Origin: CAVPDA01 sp963702495
GTDB lineage: Bacteria; Pseudomonadota; Gammaproteobacteria; Burkholderiales; Rhodocyclaceae
Length of the DNA: 64,000 bases
Reading direction: 5' to 3'
NCBI GenBank assembly: GCA_963702495.1
Contig: CAVPDA010000018.1
Span: 186,001 to 250,000, forward strand
In this document: in pieces, positions 53,301 to 64,000 of the stretch
How the letters are laid out: every line of letters begins with the position of its first letter
Numbering within the stretch: position 1 is the first letter of the stretch
The notes under the pieces: model-generated
Seen by the model: the letters and a program-made list of their open reading frames with translations, nothing else
What the model was told of the DNA's origin: nothing
Databases searched by the model: none
Program-made: the position numbers and the translations under genes

Positions 53301-56187
53301 CACGCCCGCCGCCGGCTTGCCGGATAGATCCAGGGCCAGGGCCTGGAACCGGACATGATCCTTCGTCGCCACCCAGGAGTCCGGCTTGATGCCGACGATC
53401 ACCTTCGCCGGCCACAACGGCAGGCGCGTGCTGCTGGTCAGCGTCTCGCCGTTGGCGTCGCGGTATTCGAGTTCGACCTGCAGATCCTGCGGCTTGTCCG
53501 ACTGCGGCAGATTGGCGAGCGTGACGCGCGCCGCGCCGTTGGCGTCCAGGGTCAGGCTCCGGGTCGCCGCCGGCCCGGCTTCGCCGGCCGGAGTGCCCGC
53601 TCCGGGTTGCTCGGTCTCCTCCTCGTCCGGCTCGTAGTCGCCGAAACGCCAGGATCCGGGCTGCTCCGTTTCCGTACCCACTTGGACATCGCCGTTGGCG
53701 AAGACGAAATCATCGTAGTCGGCGAACTGCACCCCTTTCTGCTGGGCCAGGCTGCGCAGCTTGACCGGGGCGAGCCTTGCCGCACCGCCGGCAAGATAGT
53801 TGAGCTGCACATCCACTGTTGCCTGGTCCGCATTCACCAGGGGCGAGGCGGGCCCCTGCAGCGTCGCCTTCATGGTCGGCACGCGGAACTGCTCGACGCG
53901 GAACGAACCGGCACGGCGCAAATTGCCGCTCCCGCGCCCCTTGCGCCCGTCCTGCAGGGAATCCTGCACGAAGATCTCGTAGGCGCCCTGCTTCGCGTCC
54001 CGGGGAATCGACCAGCTTGCCTCGGCAACGCCGCCCTCCCATTTCACCGCCAGTTCCGAATCCTTGCCGGTGCCGGCGTGGCGCACGACGACCTTGTCGC
54101 CGAGATCCTGGGCCGGAGGCAGCGTGAACCCTCTGCCCGTCTGACGGCGCAGAAACAGCTTCATATGCACGGTTTCGCCGGCGCGCAACAGGGTGCGGTC
54201 GAGCACGGCATGGGCGACATAGGGACCCTCCCAGGCAACCGTCGGCACGCCGAATCGCCACGGGGCGATGCCTTCGTTCCAGTCGGAGAAGGTGAACGTC
54301 AGGTCGTCGCCGGAGCGGGCGGTGACGAAATACTGCCGATCGTACTTGTCGAGGCAGCCGGGCAGCTTGTCGCGCGCCGGCAGGGCCTGATCGATGCGCA
54401 GGATGCCTGCGGCGTCGGTGCGGCCGCGGAAATGAATCGCGCCGCCGCAATCCCGCACCGCCACCTCCGCACCCCTGACCGGCTGTGCCTTGTCCAGCGT
54501 CGTCACCCACACCAGGGAGTTCTCGCGCCCGAGCTTGAGATGGGCCGCCAGATTGGTCACCAGCGCCGCGCTCTGCACATGGAAGGGCTGCTGCTTGCCG
54601 AGCAGCGCCGCGCCCAGCCGCGGGCTGGCCAGTTCGGCGACGTAGAAGCCGGGACGCTTGAGCGCAATGCCCGTCACCTCGAAGGCGCGGCTTCCCAGCG
54701 GTTTGGGCAGGACGAAACGCTGGCGCCGGTCCGCCCTGGAAAAGATCGACTGGGCGCCGGCGTGACGCTCGATCACCTCGCGCTCCTGTTTCGGGTCCCA
54801 GCGCGAGCGGTTCTGTTCGGCACTGCGCAGCCGGCGCAGCCAGGAAACGATCTCCATCTCGCCGTCGAACGCGGTGCAGTTCGCCCGCCACTGCGGCAGA
54901 CTTCGCGGCGGCGGGCTGGGCGAGGCTCGCGGCCAGTTGCGGCTCCACGTTGCGCAGCGTCACCGGCAGGGCGGCGTCGGGGCCGCGCTCGATGATGCCG
55001 AAGCGCGACGCAAACTTGGCCAGGGGAGGATCTTCGTCGGTGCGCACGGTGAGCGGATAGCGCCGGGCATTGACCAGCGCGCGACCGGCGTCGTCCTTCA
55101 GGTCGGCGGGAATCTCGAGCTTGAAGGACGAGCGCTCGGGAAACGGGCCGGCGAAGGTGACCCGGTCGACCAGTCCCTCCACCACCTCGGCCTTGTCCAG
55201 GCGCGGCTTGAACACGCGGCCGCCGGGTCCGACCAGACGAATCCCGGCCGCCGCGGCGAACGGCACGGGAGCGCTGAACTCCAGACTCATCGGCAGGATC
55301 GGAATGCATTGCGCCTTGCGATTCACCCGCTGGCAGCGGAATCTGGCCTGGAATGCCGGCCGCGTCTTGAACGCCACGACCTGATCCTGGGACGACGCGA
55401 TGCCGCTGGCCGACTCGATCCCCTTGCCCCACACCAGCTTCACCTGCGCTTCCGGCGGCAGGGCGCGCCGGCACTGCAGCACCGCGAGCGGCGAGTCTTC
55501 CGCATCGCGCAGCCGCAGCAATCGCTCCTCGTCGCTGCCGGAACGCGGCAGGCGCAGGATCAGCAGCCAGGCGCGGCCGCCGCCGGTCAGGATGGCGCGG
55601 GCGTACTGGCGGACGAAGTCCTTGCGCGCCTCGAGGATGCGGCGCCGCTCCTCGCCCTTGACCAGTCGCACCGGGATGCGCTCGCCCACGCCGTCCACGG
55701 CGCAGTAGGCATGCTTTTCGATGCTCTCGGGGCGCGCGGGCGCATCGAGGCCGAGGATGAACGCCTGATTCTCGTCGATGCGCTCGTCGCCTTCGTAGGG
55801 CAGGCTGTGGCGGATGGCGGGACCGCCGGTATGGAAATCGAAGCGCTGGCCGGCGGGGAGGGGATTTCCGGAAAGCGCTGCGACGCCGCTCTTGAGGGCG
55901 AAGCGGCAGGCGACGCCTGCCGGCAGATCCTCGGCGAAGTCATAGGCCCAGTTGCGGCCATCCACCCAGCGGCCGCTGCCGGAGACGGGGCATTCGATGT
56001 CGAAGGGCGCCACTTCCCGCGGCTCGCCGAACGCCACCATCTGCTCGGCGAAGCGGGCGGTCACCTGGCGCACCTGCTTCACTTCGCCCTGCGGCGAAAA
56101 CAGTTCCACCGCTTCCGCGGCTCCAGCCGCGACAGCCGTGCCAGCAAGAAAGGCCAGGACCAGGGCACGGAAGAATCGGCGATGCAT
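50325..56187 (-). pseudogene. alpha-2-macroglobulin family protein (YfhM-like), frameshifted
   Basis: Bacterial alpha-2-macroglobulins trap proteases in the periplasm through a reactive thioester. The gene would encode about 1950 residues. The first part (56187 to about 54900) has a signal peptide (MHRRFFRALVLAFLAGTAVA) and the MG-type domains up to SLAQPAAAK. The rest, beginning LPQWRANCTAFDGEMEIVSW, continues in another frame to 50325. It includes the thioester motif in YTCIEQRVSKAVAL and the terpenoid-cyclase-like helical domain. The shift lies near 54895-54900 and can be explained by one extra base or two missing bases. If the shift is real the protein is broken; sequencing error is possible because pbpC downstream is intact. 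Confidence 0.85.
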
Positions 56188-56255
56188 GCTTGCTCCGGAG
56201 CGCGCAACGGCCACCGTGCCAGGCGCGCAGAAAGTACGGGGAAATTGGCGGCGGG

Positions 56256-57467
56256 TCAGTCGCGCCGGGCGCGCACGGCATGCACCCGCGCTTCATGGAT
56301 ACTCGACGGAATCCGGGACTTGTCGCTGCAGGCGGCGGCGATGGCGCCCGCATCCACCTCCTGCACCGCGGCCAGGGCGCCGAGCAGCAGTTCGCGCGGT
56401 GCGTAGGGCCGCAGCTCGAAGCCGGGGCGGCCGTGGAAATCGCAGGCACAGGCGTCCAGCAGTTGGGCGAAGCGCTCCGGCCGCCGCAGCGCGTCGCAGC
56501 GTTCGAGCAGCTTGACGATGGTGTTGGGCCGCATCTTCTCCGCTTCATGGATGTTGCCGTGCTCGCGCGCCGCCAGCACCGCCAGATCGCGGCAGTCGTT
56601 CGGCACCTTGATGCGGCGGCAGATGGTTTCCACCAGTTCCTCGCTCTTGGCCTCGTGGCCGTAATGGTGCGGCCACTCGTCCGAGGGCGTGAGGCCCTTG
56701 CCCAGGTCGTGGGTCATGGCGGCGAAGCGCACCGGCAGCGGATAGCCGCGGCGCGCGGCGTGATCGATCACCAGCAGCACATGCACGCCGGTGTCGCGCT
56801 CCGGATGGTGATCGGCCGGCTGCGGCACGCCGAACAGACCTTCCACCTCCGGCAGGATGCGGGCCAGGGCGCCGCATTCCCACAGCGTTTCGAGCATGCG
56901 CGAGGGCCGCGCTTCCATCAGCCCGCGCGACAATTCCTGCCAGACGCGCTCTGGCACGAGGTGGTCGACCTCGCCCGTGCTCACCATCTGCCTCATCAGG
57001 GCAACGGTTTCGGCAGCGATGGTGAATTCCGGAAAGCGCGCGGCGAACCGAGCCACCCGCAGAATGCGCACCGGGTCCTCGGCGAACGCCGCGCTGACAT
57101 GGCGCAGCACCCGCGCTTCGAGATCCCGGATGCCGTGGAAGGGGTCGATCAGGGTGCCGTCTTCGGCCCTGGCGATGGCGTTGATGGTCAGGTCGCGCCG
57201 CGCCAGATCCTGCTCCAGGGTGACGTCGGCAGCGGCGTGGAAGGCGAAGCCCTTGTAGCCCGGCGCGGTCTTGCGCTCGGTGCGGGCGAGCGCGTATTCC
57301 TCCTGGGTTTCGGGATGCAGGAACACCGGGAAGTCCTTGCCCACGGGGCGGAAGCCGCGCTCGACCATGGCTTCGGGCGTGGCGCCGACGACGACATGGT
57401 CCCGGTCCTGCACCGGCAGGCCGAGCAGTTCGTCGCGCACCGCACCGCCCACGGCATAGATCTGCAT
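56256..57467 (-). CDS. cca: multifunctional CCA tRNA nucleotidyltransferase
   Basis: This enzyme adds and repairs the CCA end of tRNA. The class II nucleotidyltransferase head has YAVGGAVRDELLGLPVQDRD and RRDLTINAIA. The HD phosphohydrolase domain (AAMTHDLGKGLTPSDEWPHH) marks the longer multifunctional Cca. The ATG at 57467 is preferred over 57482 because the protein then opens MQIYAVGGAVRD as in other species. 403 residues, full length. Confidence 0.95.
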   Translation of the reverse strand: MQIYAVGGAVRDELLGLPVQDRDHVVVGATPEAMVERGFRPVGKDFPVFLHPETQEEYALARTERKTAPGYKGFAFHAAADVTLEQDLARRDLTINAIARAEDGTLIDPFHGIRDLEARVLRHVSAAFAEDPVRILRVARFAARFPEFTIAAETVALMRQMVSTGEVDHLVPERVWQELSRGLMEARPSRMLETLWECGALARILPEVEGLFGVPQPADHHPERDTGVHVLLVIDHAARRGYPLPVRFAAMTHDLGKGLTPSDEWPHHYGHEAKSEELVETICRRIKVPNDCRDLAVLAAREHGNIHEAEKMRPNTIVKLLERCDALRRPERFAQLLDACACDFHGRPGFELRPYAPRELLLGALAAVQEVDAGAIAAACSDKSRIPSSIHEARVHAVRARRD

Positions 57468-57486
57468 CGCGCTCTCGTCCATGCGG

Positions 57487-58116
57487 CTAGGACTTCCGCT
57501 CGGGTTCGGCGAGGGCTGCGGCGAGCCATTCCTGCATCGCCGGCAGCGCTTCCATGGCTTCGGCGTAGGCGCGGGCGGCGGGCGGCAGCGCCACCGCGTA
57601 GGTACGGAAGCGCCACACCACCGGGGCGTACATGGCGTCGGCGATCGAGAACGCGCCGAACAGAAACGCCCCGCCGCCGCCGAAGCGTTCGCGGCATTCC
57701 TCCCACAACGCCGCGATGCGGGCGATGTCCCGCTCCACCTCGGGCGTGCGTCCCTGCCCGGGCAGCGCTGCCTTGCAGTTCATCGGCATCTTGGAACGCA
57801 AGGCGGCGAAGCCGGCGTGCATCTCGGCGCTGACCGCACGCGCCACTGCGCGCGCCGCGCGCTGCAGCGGCCACAGCGTCGGTTCGACCTCGGCGGCGTA
57901 TTCGCAGATGGCCATCGAATCCCACACCGTCAGCCCGGCGTCGATGAGCGCCGGCACCTTGCCGGAGGGCGAATGCTTGAGGATCCGCGCCTTCGAATCC
58001 GGCCCGTAGAGATCGACCGCCACCTCATGAAACGCAATGCCGGCCTGCTTCAGCGCCAGCCACGGGCGCAACGACCAGGACGAGTAGTTCTTGTTGCCGA
58101 TCACCAGCGTCAGCAT
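57487..58116 (-). CDS. glutathione S-transferase family protein
   Basis: This 209-residue GST has the N-terminal domain LTLVIGNKNYSSWSLRPWLA, with Ser-Ser-Trp-Ser as catalytic region, GKVPALIDAGLTVWDSMAIC and a C-terminal helical domain. It belongs to a class different from the GST at 47252-47875. It lies between cca and the NDUFA9-like gene on the same strand. The substrate is unknown. Confidence 0.9.
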   Translation of the reverse strand: MLTLVIGNKNYSSWSLRPWLALKQAGIAFHEVAVDLYGPDSKARILKHSPSGKVPALIDAGLTVWDSMAICEYAAEVEPTLWPLQRAARAVARAVSAEMHAGFAALRSKMPMNCKAALPGQGRTPEVERDIARIAALWEECRERFGGGGAFLFGAFSIADAMYAPVVWRFRTYAVALPPAARAYAEAMEALPAMQEWLAAALAEPERKS

Positions 58117-58158
58117 CGCCTGCTCCTGCCCTGCATGATCTTCACGGCCCGGATCGGC

Positions 58159-59118
58159 TCAGCGTCCTGCCTTCTCGCGGAACGGGTAATAGCGCGCCCG
58201 CGGACCATGATGGGCGAGATAGGACGGCGCCACCGATTCCAGCGCCACCGGCTGCCGCTCGAAGGGAAGGGCGCAGCCGCCGCACACCGAATCGATCTGC
58301 ATCGAATGGTAGTTGTCGCGCGACATCAGGGTCTTGCCCGGGGCGAATTCCAGCATCATGGCCTGCAGATAGGAAAGCCCGCCCGACAGGCCGACGATGA
58401 GCCGCGGGCAATCGATCACTTCCGATACGTACTCGACCAGTTGGCGCAGCGTATAGACCTTGGGGCCGCACAGTTCATAGGTCTTGCCGAAGGATTCCGG
58501 CTTGTCGAGGCTGTCCACGATGCTGTTCGCCACGTCCTCCACGAACACCGGCTGGAAGCGGGCATTGGGGGAGGCCAGCGGAAGGATCGGGAACATCCGC
58601 GCCAGTTGGGCGAACATGTTGAGGAAGGAGTCGCCGGGGCCGAACACCACCGAGGGCTGGAAGATGGTCCACGGCAGGGCATCGCCGGCGGCGCGGATGG
58701 CGGCCTCGCCATCCGCCTTGGAGCGCAGGTACTGGGAAGGCCCGTTGCGATCGGCCTTGAGGGCGGACACGTGGAGCAGGCGCTGCACGCCGAGCTTTCC
58801 GGCGGCGGCGACGATCCTCTTCGGCAGGTCGACGTGCGCCTGGGCGAAATCCGGGCCGTAGGGCGTGCCGTTGCGCGAATGCAGGACGCCCGCCAGGTTG
58901 ATGACCGCGTCCTGGCCAGCGAGCACTCGCTCCAGCTCGGCGGTGTCGTGCACATTGGCCTCCACCACGTCGGTGGTCGGCAGCGGCAGCAGGTCCTTGG
59001 CGCGTTCGCGCCGTCGCGTCGGAACGGTGAGGGAATAGCCGCGTCCGGACAGCAGATGGGCGACATGGCTGCCGAGGAACCCGGAACCGCCGATCAGGAG
59101 GATGTTGTTGATTTCCAT
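58159..59118 (-). CDS. NDUFA9-like NAD(P)-binding protein (atypical SDR)
   Basis: This 319-residue Rossmann protein has the nucleotide motif LIGGSGFLGSHVAHLL, VINLAGVLHSR, HVSALKADRNGPSQYLRSKA with Tyr and Lys in the catalytic positions, and FQPSVVFGPGDSFLNMFAQL. It is the bacterial counterpart of the accessory complex I subunit NDUFA9; the bacterial role is not settled. It is followed on the same strand by the GST and cca genes. Confidence 0.9.
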   Translation of the reverse strand: MEINNILLIGGSGFLGSHVAHLLSGRGYSLTVPTRRRERAKDLLPLPTTDVVEANVHDTAELERVLAGQDAVINLAGVLHSRNGTPYGPDFAQAHVDLPKRIVAAAGKLGVQRLLHVSALKADRNGPSQYLRSKADGEAAIRAAGDALPWTIFQPSVVFGPGDSFLNMFAQLARMFPILPLASPNARFQPVFVEDVANSIVDSLDKPESFGKTYELCGPKVYTLRQLVEYVSEVIDCPRLIVGLSGGLSYLQAMMLEFAPGKTLMSRDNYHSMQIDSVCGGCALPFERQPVALESVAPSYLAHHGPRARYYPFREKAGR

Positions 59119-59206
59119 GATTGCTCAGTGGAGGGAAAGTGCAGGCGGCCCAGCGCCGCCGGACCGCTCGGATTCTAGCTCGAATTCGCCGCCTTGACCC
59201 CCGGCG

Positions 59207-61162
59207 TCACGGTACATCCTTGCCTTCGGGTGCGTCCACGGCACCGCCGGGGCGGATCACGCCGAGGCGCGCCTTGAGGGATTGCGGCATGCCTTCGAAC
59301 AGGGTGGCGTAATAGACCGTGTTGCTCATCACCTTCTTGACGTAATCGCGCGTTTCGTTGAGGGGAATGGTCTCGGCATAGATGGCGCCCTCCAGCGGCC
59401 GGCTGTCGCGCCAGCGCTTGGCGCGGTTCGGACCGGCGTTATAGGCCGCCGATGCCAGCACCGGGTGATTGTCGAGACCGTCGAGCATGAGCTTGAGATA
59501 CTGAGTGCCGAGGGCGACATTGGTCTCCATGTCGCTCATCTGGGAGACGGAAAAATCCTTCATTCCGAGCTTGCGCGCCAGCCATTGGGCAGTGGCGGGC
59601 ATGACCTGCATCAGGCCGCGCGCCCCGGCGGTGGATTTCGCATCCATGACGAAGCGCGATTCCTGCCGCATCAGGCCGTAAACCCAGCTCTCGTCGAGGG
59701 CCAGCTCGCGCGTCCTGGGCTCGACCCGATCGCGGAAAGGCGCCAGATAGCGCAGGTCGTAGTCGTGCTCGTCGCGGGTGCGGTCGGCGCTGCTGATGGC
59801 GCGGTCGAAGATCTGGTTGCGCTTGGCGAGGTCGGCGCTGGCCAGGAGGAAGCGGTCGTTCTGGCCGCGCAGAGCCCACGACCACTCGCGCACGGCGTCG
59901 GGGCGCAGATCGAAGCGGAACAGGGCGAGTGCCGTGCGGATCGCCGGTGTGTTCGACACGGCATCGATTTCTTCCCGGGTCGGCTTCACTGCACGCGGCG
60001 GCACGACTATCGGCAGACCCAACTCCTCGCTTGCCAGATTGCTGTAGAAGTTGGGTTGGCCGGCGATCGCGCGGTACAGCAACTGGGCGTCGTCGCGTCG
60101 GCCGAGCGCCGCCAGCGCCCGGCCGCGCCAATAGATCCAGTCCGGTTGGGTGGAAAGCTGCGGCGGCAGGTCCTCGATGGCGTCCCGGACCATGCGCCAA
60201 TCCTGCGCCCGCAGCGCCGCCCGCACCTTCCATGCCGCCTGCGGTTCGCTCAACGGGGTGTCGCCGGCGGCCTTGTACCAGGCCCGCGCTTCGGGCAGAT
60301 GCCGCAGCGCCCCCTGCCATCCCAGCTGCGCATAGATGTAGCCCCGCTCGGCGCCGGAGAACTTGCCCTTGAGCGGCTCGAACGCGCGCGCCGCCGCCTC
60401 GGCGTCCTGCCGCGCCAGCCGCGCCAGCGCAGCCATCGCCAGCTCGCGTCCGGCGCGCGTCGCGGCAAAGTTCGGCTTCAGCTTGTGCAGGTAAGCGGCG
60501 GGGGCATCGATGATGCGCTCCAGCGTCCCGGCGTCCGGCTGCTGGTTCGGCGGCAGATACGCGGCGGTGGTTTTCGCGGCGCTCAGTCGCTTCGTTTCCA
60601 GCAGCGCGCGCAGACGCTGCCAGATCTCGTCGTCCTTGACACGGCCGGCGCTCAACAATGCTTCCAGCACCGGCTCGCAGGTCGGCGGCAGCGTCGGATC
60701 GAGCCAGAGTTCCCTCGCCTCGGCGAGCGTTGCCTGATCGCGGCGCGCCAGTCGGCTCTGCAAGGCGTAGCAGCCGATCTCCTGATCGCCGTAGACGAGT
60801 GCCGGGTATTCGCGCTCGAATTCTTCCCAGCGACCGAACTTGCCCAATTGCTTCAGCCACTCGCCGCGCAGCCGGTCGGCCACCAGCGTGCCGCGGTGAC
60901 GCTGCAGGAAGCCGGCCACCTCTGCCGCCGGCATGTCGTCGAGCCGCAACTGCAGATTCCAATACCCGACATAGGCTTCCAGCTCATGGCCGCGGCTGGC
61001 CTCGAGCTGCAGCGCGAGCTTCACCTTGTCGCCGGCGCGAAAGGCTTCCTGGGCGGCGACGACACTCTCGTCCGCCGTCGCAGCCGCGGCGGCGATCGGC
61101 ATGCCCAAAGCCAGAACGATCGCCGCGACGCAACGCCGCCAGCCGCACAGGCCGAGTCTCAT
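59207..61162 (-). CDS. slt: soluble lytic murein transglycosylase
   Basis: This 651-residue periplasmic enzyme cleaves peptidoglycan to anhydromuropeptides. It has a signal peptide (to MPIAAAAA), a long alpha-superhelical ring domain and a C-terminal lysozyme-like domain. The catalytic Glu is in YGLMRQESRFV, followed by GARGLMQVMPATAQWLA and ASAAYNAGPNRAKRW. Length and order match Slt70. Confidence 0.94.
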   Translation of the reverse strand: MRLGLCGWRRCVAAIVLALGMPIAAAAATADESVVAAQEAFRAGDKVKLALQLEASRGHELEAYVGYWNLQLRLDDMPAAEVAGFLQRHRGTLVADRLRGEWLKQLGKFGRWEEFEREYPALVYGDQEIGCYALQSRLARRDQATLAEARELWLDPTLPPTCEPVLEALLSAGRVKDDEIWQRLRALLETKRLSAAKTTAAYLPPNQQPDAGTLERIIDAPAAYLHKLKPNFAATRAGRELAMAALARLARQDAEAAARAFEPLKGKFSGAERGYIYAQLGWQGALRHLPEARAWYKAAGDTPLSEPQAAWKVRAALRAQDWRMVRDAIEDLPPQLSTQPDWIYWRGRALAALGRRDDAQLLYRAIAGQPNFYSNLASEELGLPIVVPPRAVKPTREEIDAVSNTPAIRTALALFRFDLRPDAVREWSWALRGQNDRFLLASADLAKRNQIFDRAISSADRTRDEHDYDLRYLAPFRDRVEPRTRELALDESWVYGLMRQESRFVMDAKSTAGARGLMQVMPATAQWLARKLGMKDFSVSQMSDMETNVALGTQYLKLMLDGLDNHPVLASAAYNAGPNRAKRWRDSRPLEGAIYAETIPLNETRDYVKKVMSNTVYYATLFEGMPQSLKARLGVIRPGGAVDAPEGKDVP

Positions 61163-61207
61163 CCCTTATAGTCGAAGTCGCAACAAAGTGATTCGAGCAT
61201 AGCACAC

Positions 61208-61827
61208 GTGAAATCCGGCAAAAATGACGTTCGGAGCACAGGGAACGAGCCGCGCCAGGCGCTGCGCGATCGCCTCATCGCCGCGCGCGAGGCGATGCCC
61301 GCGCACCAGGTCCTGGCCGCGGGCGTGACCATCGAAAAGTCCCTGGAGCAGCTGCTGAGCCGGCTTTCTCCGGCAGTCGTCGGCTTCTGCTGGCCCTACC
61401 GCGGCGAATTCGACTGCCGGCCCCTGGTCGCGCGCTGGTTGCGCGGTGCCGCCGGACGCCGCGCCGCGCTGCCGGTGATCGTGGCACCGGCAACGCCGAT
61501 GCCGTTCCGCCAATGGTCGCCGGACAGCCCCATGCGCGCAGGGCGGTTCGGCATCCCGGTTCCGGCAGGCGGCGCGGACATCGTGCCGGACCTGCTGCTG
61601 ATGCCGGTCAACGCCTTCGACGATCAGGGTTACCGCCTCGGCTACGGCGGCGGCTACTTCGACCGCACCCTGGCGGCGCTGGCGCCGCGGCCGGTCGCGG
61701 TCGGCATCGGGTTCGAACTGGCGCGGGTGGCATCGATCGACCCCGGCCCCTTCGACATCCCGATGGACTACGTGGTCAGCGAAGCCGGCGTCTTCTCCCG
61801 CTGCGACGGCGCTCCCTACACCGGCAG

Positions 61828-61849
<22 letters not shown>
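61208..61849 (+). CDS. 5-formyltetrahydrofolate cyclo-ligase
   Basis: This 213-residue enzyme converts 5-formyl-THF to 5,10-methenyl-THF using ATP. The family pattern is clear: VVGFCWPYRGEFDCRPLV and PDLLLMPVNAFDDQGYRLGY, followed by GGGYFDRTLAAL. The start is a GTG at 61208. The 3' end overlaps the convergent ilvA gene by 22 bp. 6S RNA often sits next to this gene in proteobacteria, but the 45-bp upstream gap rules it out here. Confidence 0.93.
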
Positions 61850-63339
<1,490 letters not shown>

Positions 63340-63435
63340 GGAGGGGCGAGTGGGCAAAGAGGCGGAGATTAGCAGCAGCCGGCGAAGGGCGGCAAGCCGC
63401 AGGGCGCCGGGGAGCGCGGCCGGCGCACGAGAGCG

Positions 63436-63885
63436 ATGATCGATATTGCGGGTCTGCTGCCGTTCGGCAGCCAGTTGGGGATGGTCGGACTGCTGGTCTC
63501 CGGCTTTCTTGCCGCCACCCTGCTGCCGGGAGGCTCCGAGGCGGTGCTGCTGGCGGTGATCAGCGCCGACCCCAGCCGCTGGCCCGAGGCCCTGGCGGTG
63601 GCGACCGTCGGGAATACCGCCGGCGGCATGAGCACCTATATGCTGGGCCGGCTGTTTCCGCAGCGGCCCCTGCCGCCGCGCCTGGACACCGTCAGGAAAT
63701 ATGGCAGCGCGGCCCTGCTGTTGGCGTGGACGCCGTTCATCGGCGATGCCCTGTGCGCTGCCGCCGGCTGGCTGCGCCTGAACTGGGTGGCGTGCACCTT
63801 CTGGATGGGGCTGGGCAAGCTCGGCCGCTACGGCGTCATATGCTTCCTCCTGCTGGCCGGCCTGGGCGAGGCGGCCGCGGCATGA
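63436..63885 (+). CDS. YqaA-family (DedA-like) membrane protein
   Basis: This 149-residue membrane protein has the family sequence VGLLVSGFLAATLLPGGSEA, ALAVATVGNTAGGMSTYMLG and WTPFIGDALCAAAGWLRLN. Such proteins are related to DedA/VTT transporters or scramblases. It is divergent from ilvA with 96 bp between. The function is unknown. Confidence 0.9.
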   Translation: MIDIAGLLPFGSQLGMVGLLVSGFLAATLLPGGSEAVLLAVISADPSRWPEALAVATVGNTAGGMSTYMLGRLFPQRPLPPRLDTVRKYGSAALLLAWTPFIGDALCAAAGWLRLNWVACTFWMGLGKLGRYGVICFLLLAGLGEAAAA

Positions 63886-63939
63886 GTTCGCGCCCACTCC
63901 GGCGATTTGTCGCAAAATAGCGCCTTTTCATTTGGAATC

Positions 63940-64000
63940 ATGTCCCCTGCCGCCATGCACATTCTCGTCACCGGCGGAGCCGGCTTCATCGGCTCCCATT
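63940..64000 (+). CDS. NAD-dependent epimerase/dehydratase, 5' end only
   Basis: Only about 20 codons are in the window. The sequence HILVTGGAGFIGSH is the N-terminal GxxGxxG nucleotide motif of extended short-chain sugar-nucleotide epimerases/dehydratases. An ATG at 63940 and an in-frame ATG at 63955 are both possible; GGA precedes the first. The exact enzyme cannot be told. Confidence 0.75.
   Translation, partial: MSPAAMHILVTGGAGFIGSH

Noticed and set aside
61163..61207. 6S RNA next to the 5-formyltetrahydrofolate cyclo-ligase gene
   Set aside because: The gap is only 45 bp, far too short for the roughly 180-nt RNA.

Overview
The window is high-GC, densely packed bacterial chromosome. The gene content and order point to a betaproteobacterium of the Rhodocyclales/Nitrosomonadales/Burkholderiales type: lptB-rpoN-hpf-ptsN-hprK, ribE-ribB(X)-ribH-nusB-thiL-pgpA, recA-recX, cutA-dsbD, ubiUVT and a NodI/NodJ-type exporter. 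No rRNA, tRNA, insertion sequence, prophage or CRISPR array was seen. This is core genome plus several accessory envelope genes.

Layout. 0-2.2 kb: 5' end of argS (minus) and divergent ubiB. 2.2-6.5 kb, minus strand: an exported repeat-tailed protein, an NtrB-like histidine kinase, a sigma-54 activator and, after it, a candidate sigma-54-driven structured small RNA with its own terminator. 6.6-10.4 kb, plus strand: a DUF6502 protein, a DUF5666 repeat protein and an outer-membrane barrel protein. 10.5-15.9 kb: a sodium/solute symporter and a potABCD polyamine-type ABC importer. 16.0-18.6 kb: ubiU-ubiV-ubiT for oxygen-independent ubiquinone synthesis, behind a well-formed FNR-type class II promoter. 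A chain of three overlapping mini-ORFs in 29-bp repeats joins ubiU to ubiV. 18.6-24.3 kb: lrgAB, a VanZ protein, two lipoproteins, a SagB/ThcOx-type nitroreductase and an N-terminally truncated M48 peptidase. 24.4-27.8 kb: a thioredoxin-like ferredoxin, a hydrolase and the NodI/NodJ exporter, whose two genes are separated by an opposite-strand small gene. 27.9-40.4 kb: cutA-dsbD, riboflavin genes, nusB-thiL-pgpA-pncC, recA-recX, lptB-rpoN-hpf-ptsN-hprK. 41-48 kb: a cyclase-FHA protein, a TtcA-family protein, pteridine reductase, a MidA-like methyltransferase, a dihaem cytochrome c, a hydrolase and a GST. 48-64 kb: pbpC with alpha-2-macroglobulin, cca, a second GST, an NDUFA9-like protein, a soluble lytic transglycosylase, 5-FCL, ilvA, a YqaA-like protein and the start of a sugar-nucleotide epimerase.

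The most interesting loci are: (1) the candidate sigma-54-dependent, four-hairpin RNA at 2201-2411, directly downstream of an NtrC-type regulator gene, with palindromes at enhancer distance and an anti-Shine-Dalgarno loop; (2) the tandem mini-ORF chain between ubiU and ubiV; (3) two exported proteins with the same Glu-Arg-Pro-Glu-Lys-Val tail, encoded in opposite orientation around a probable DNA-binding DUF6502 protein with matching operator-like palindromes.

Caution: three genes (nodI start, thiL end, alpha-2-macroglobulin) each carry a single indel-type frameshift. Sequencing or assembly error is a serious alternative to biological decay.
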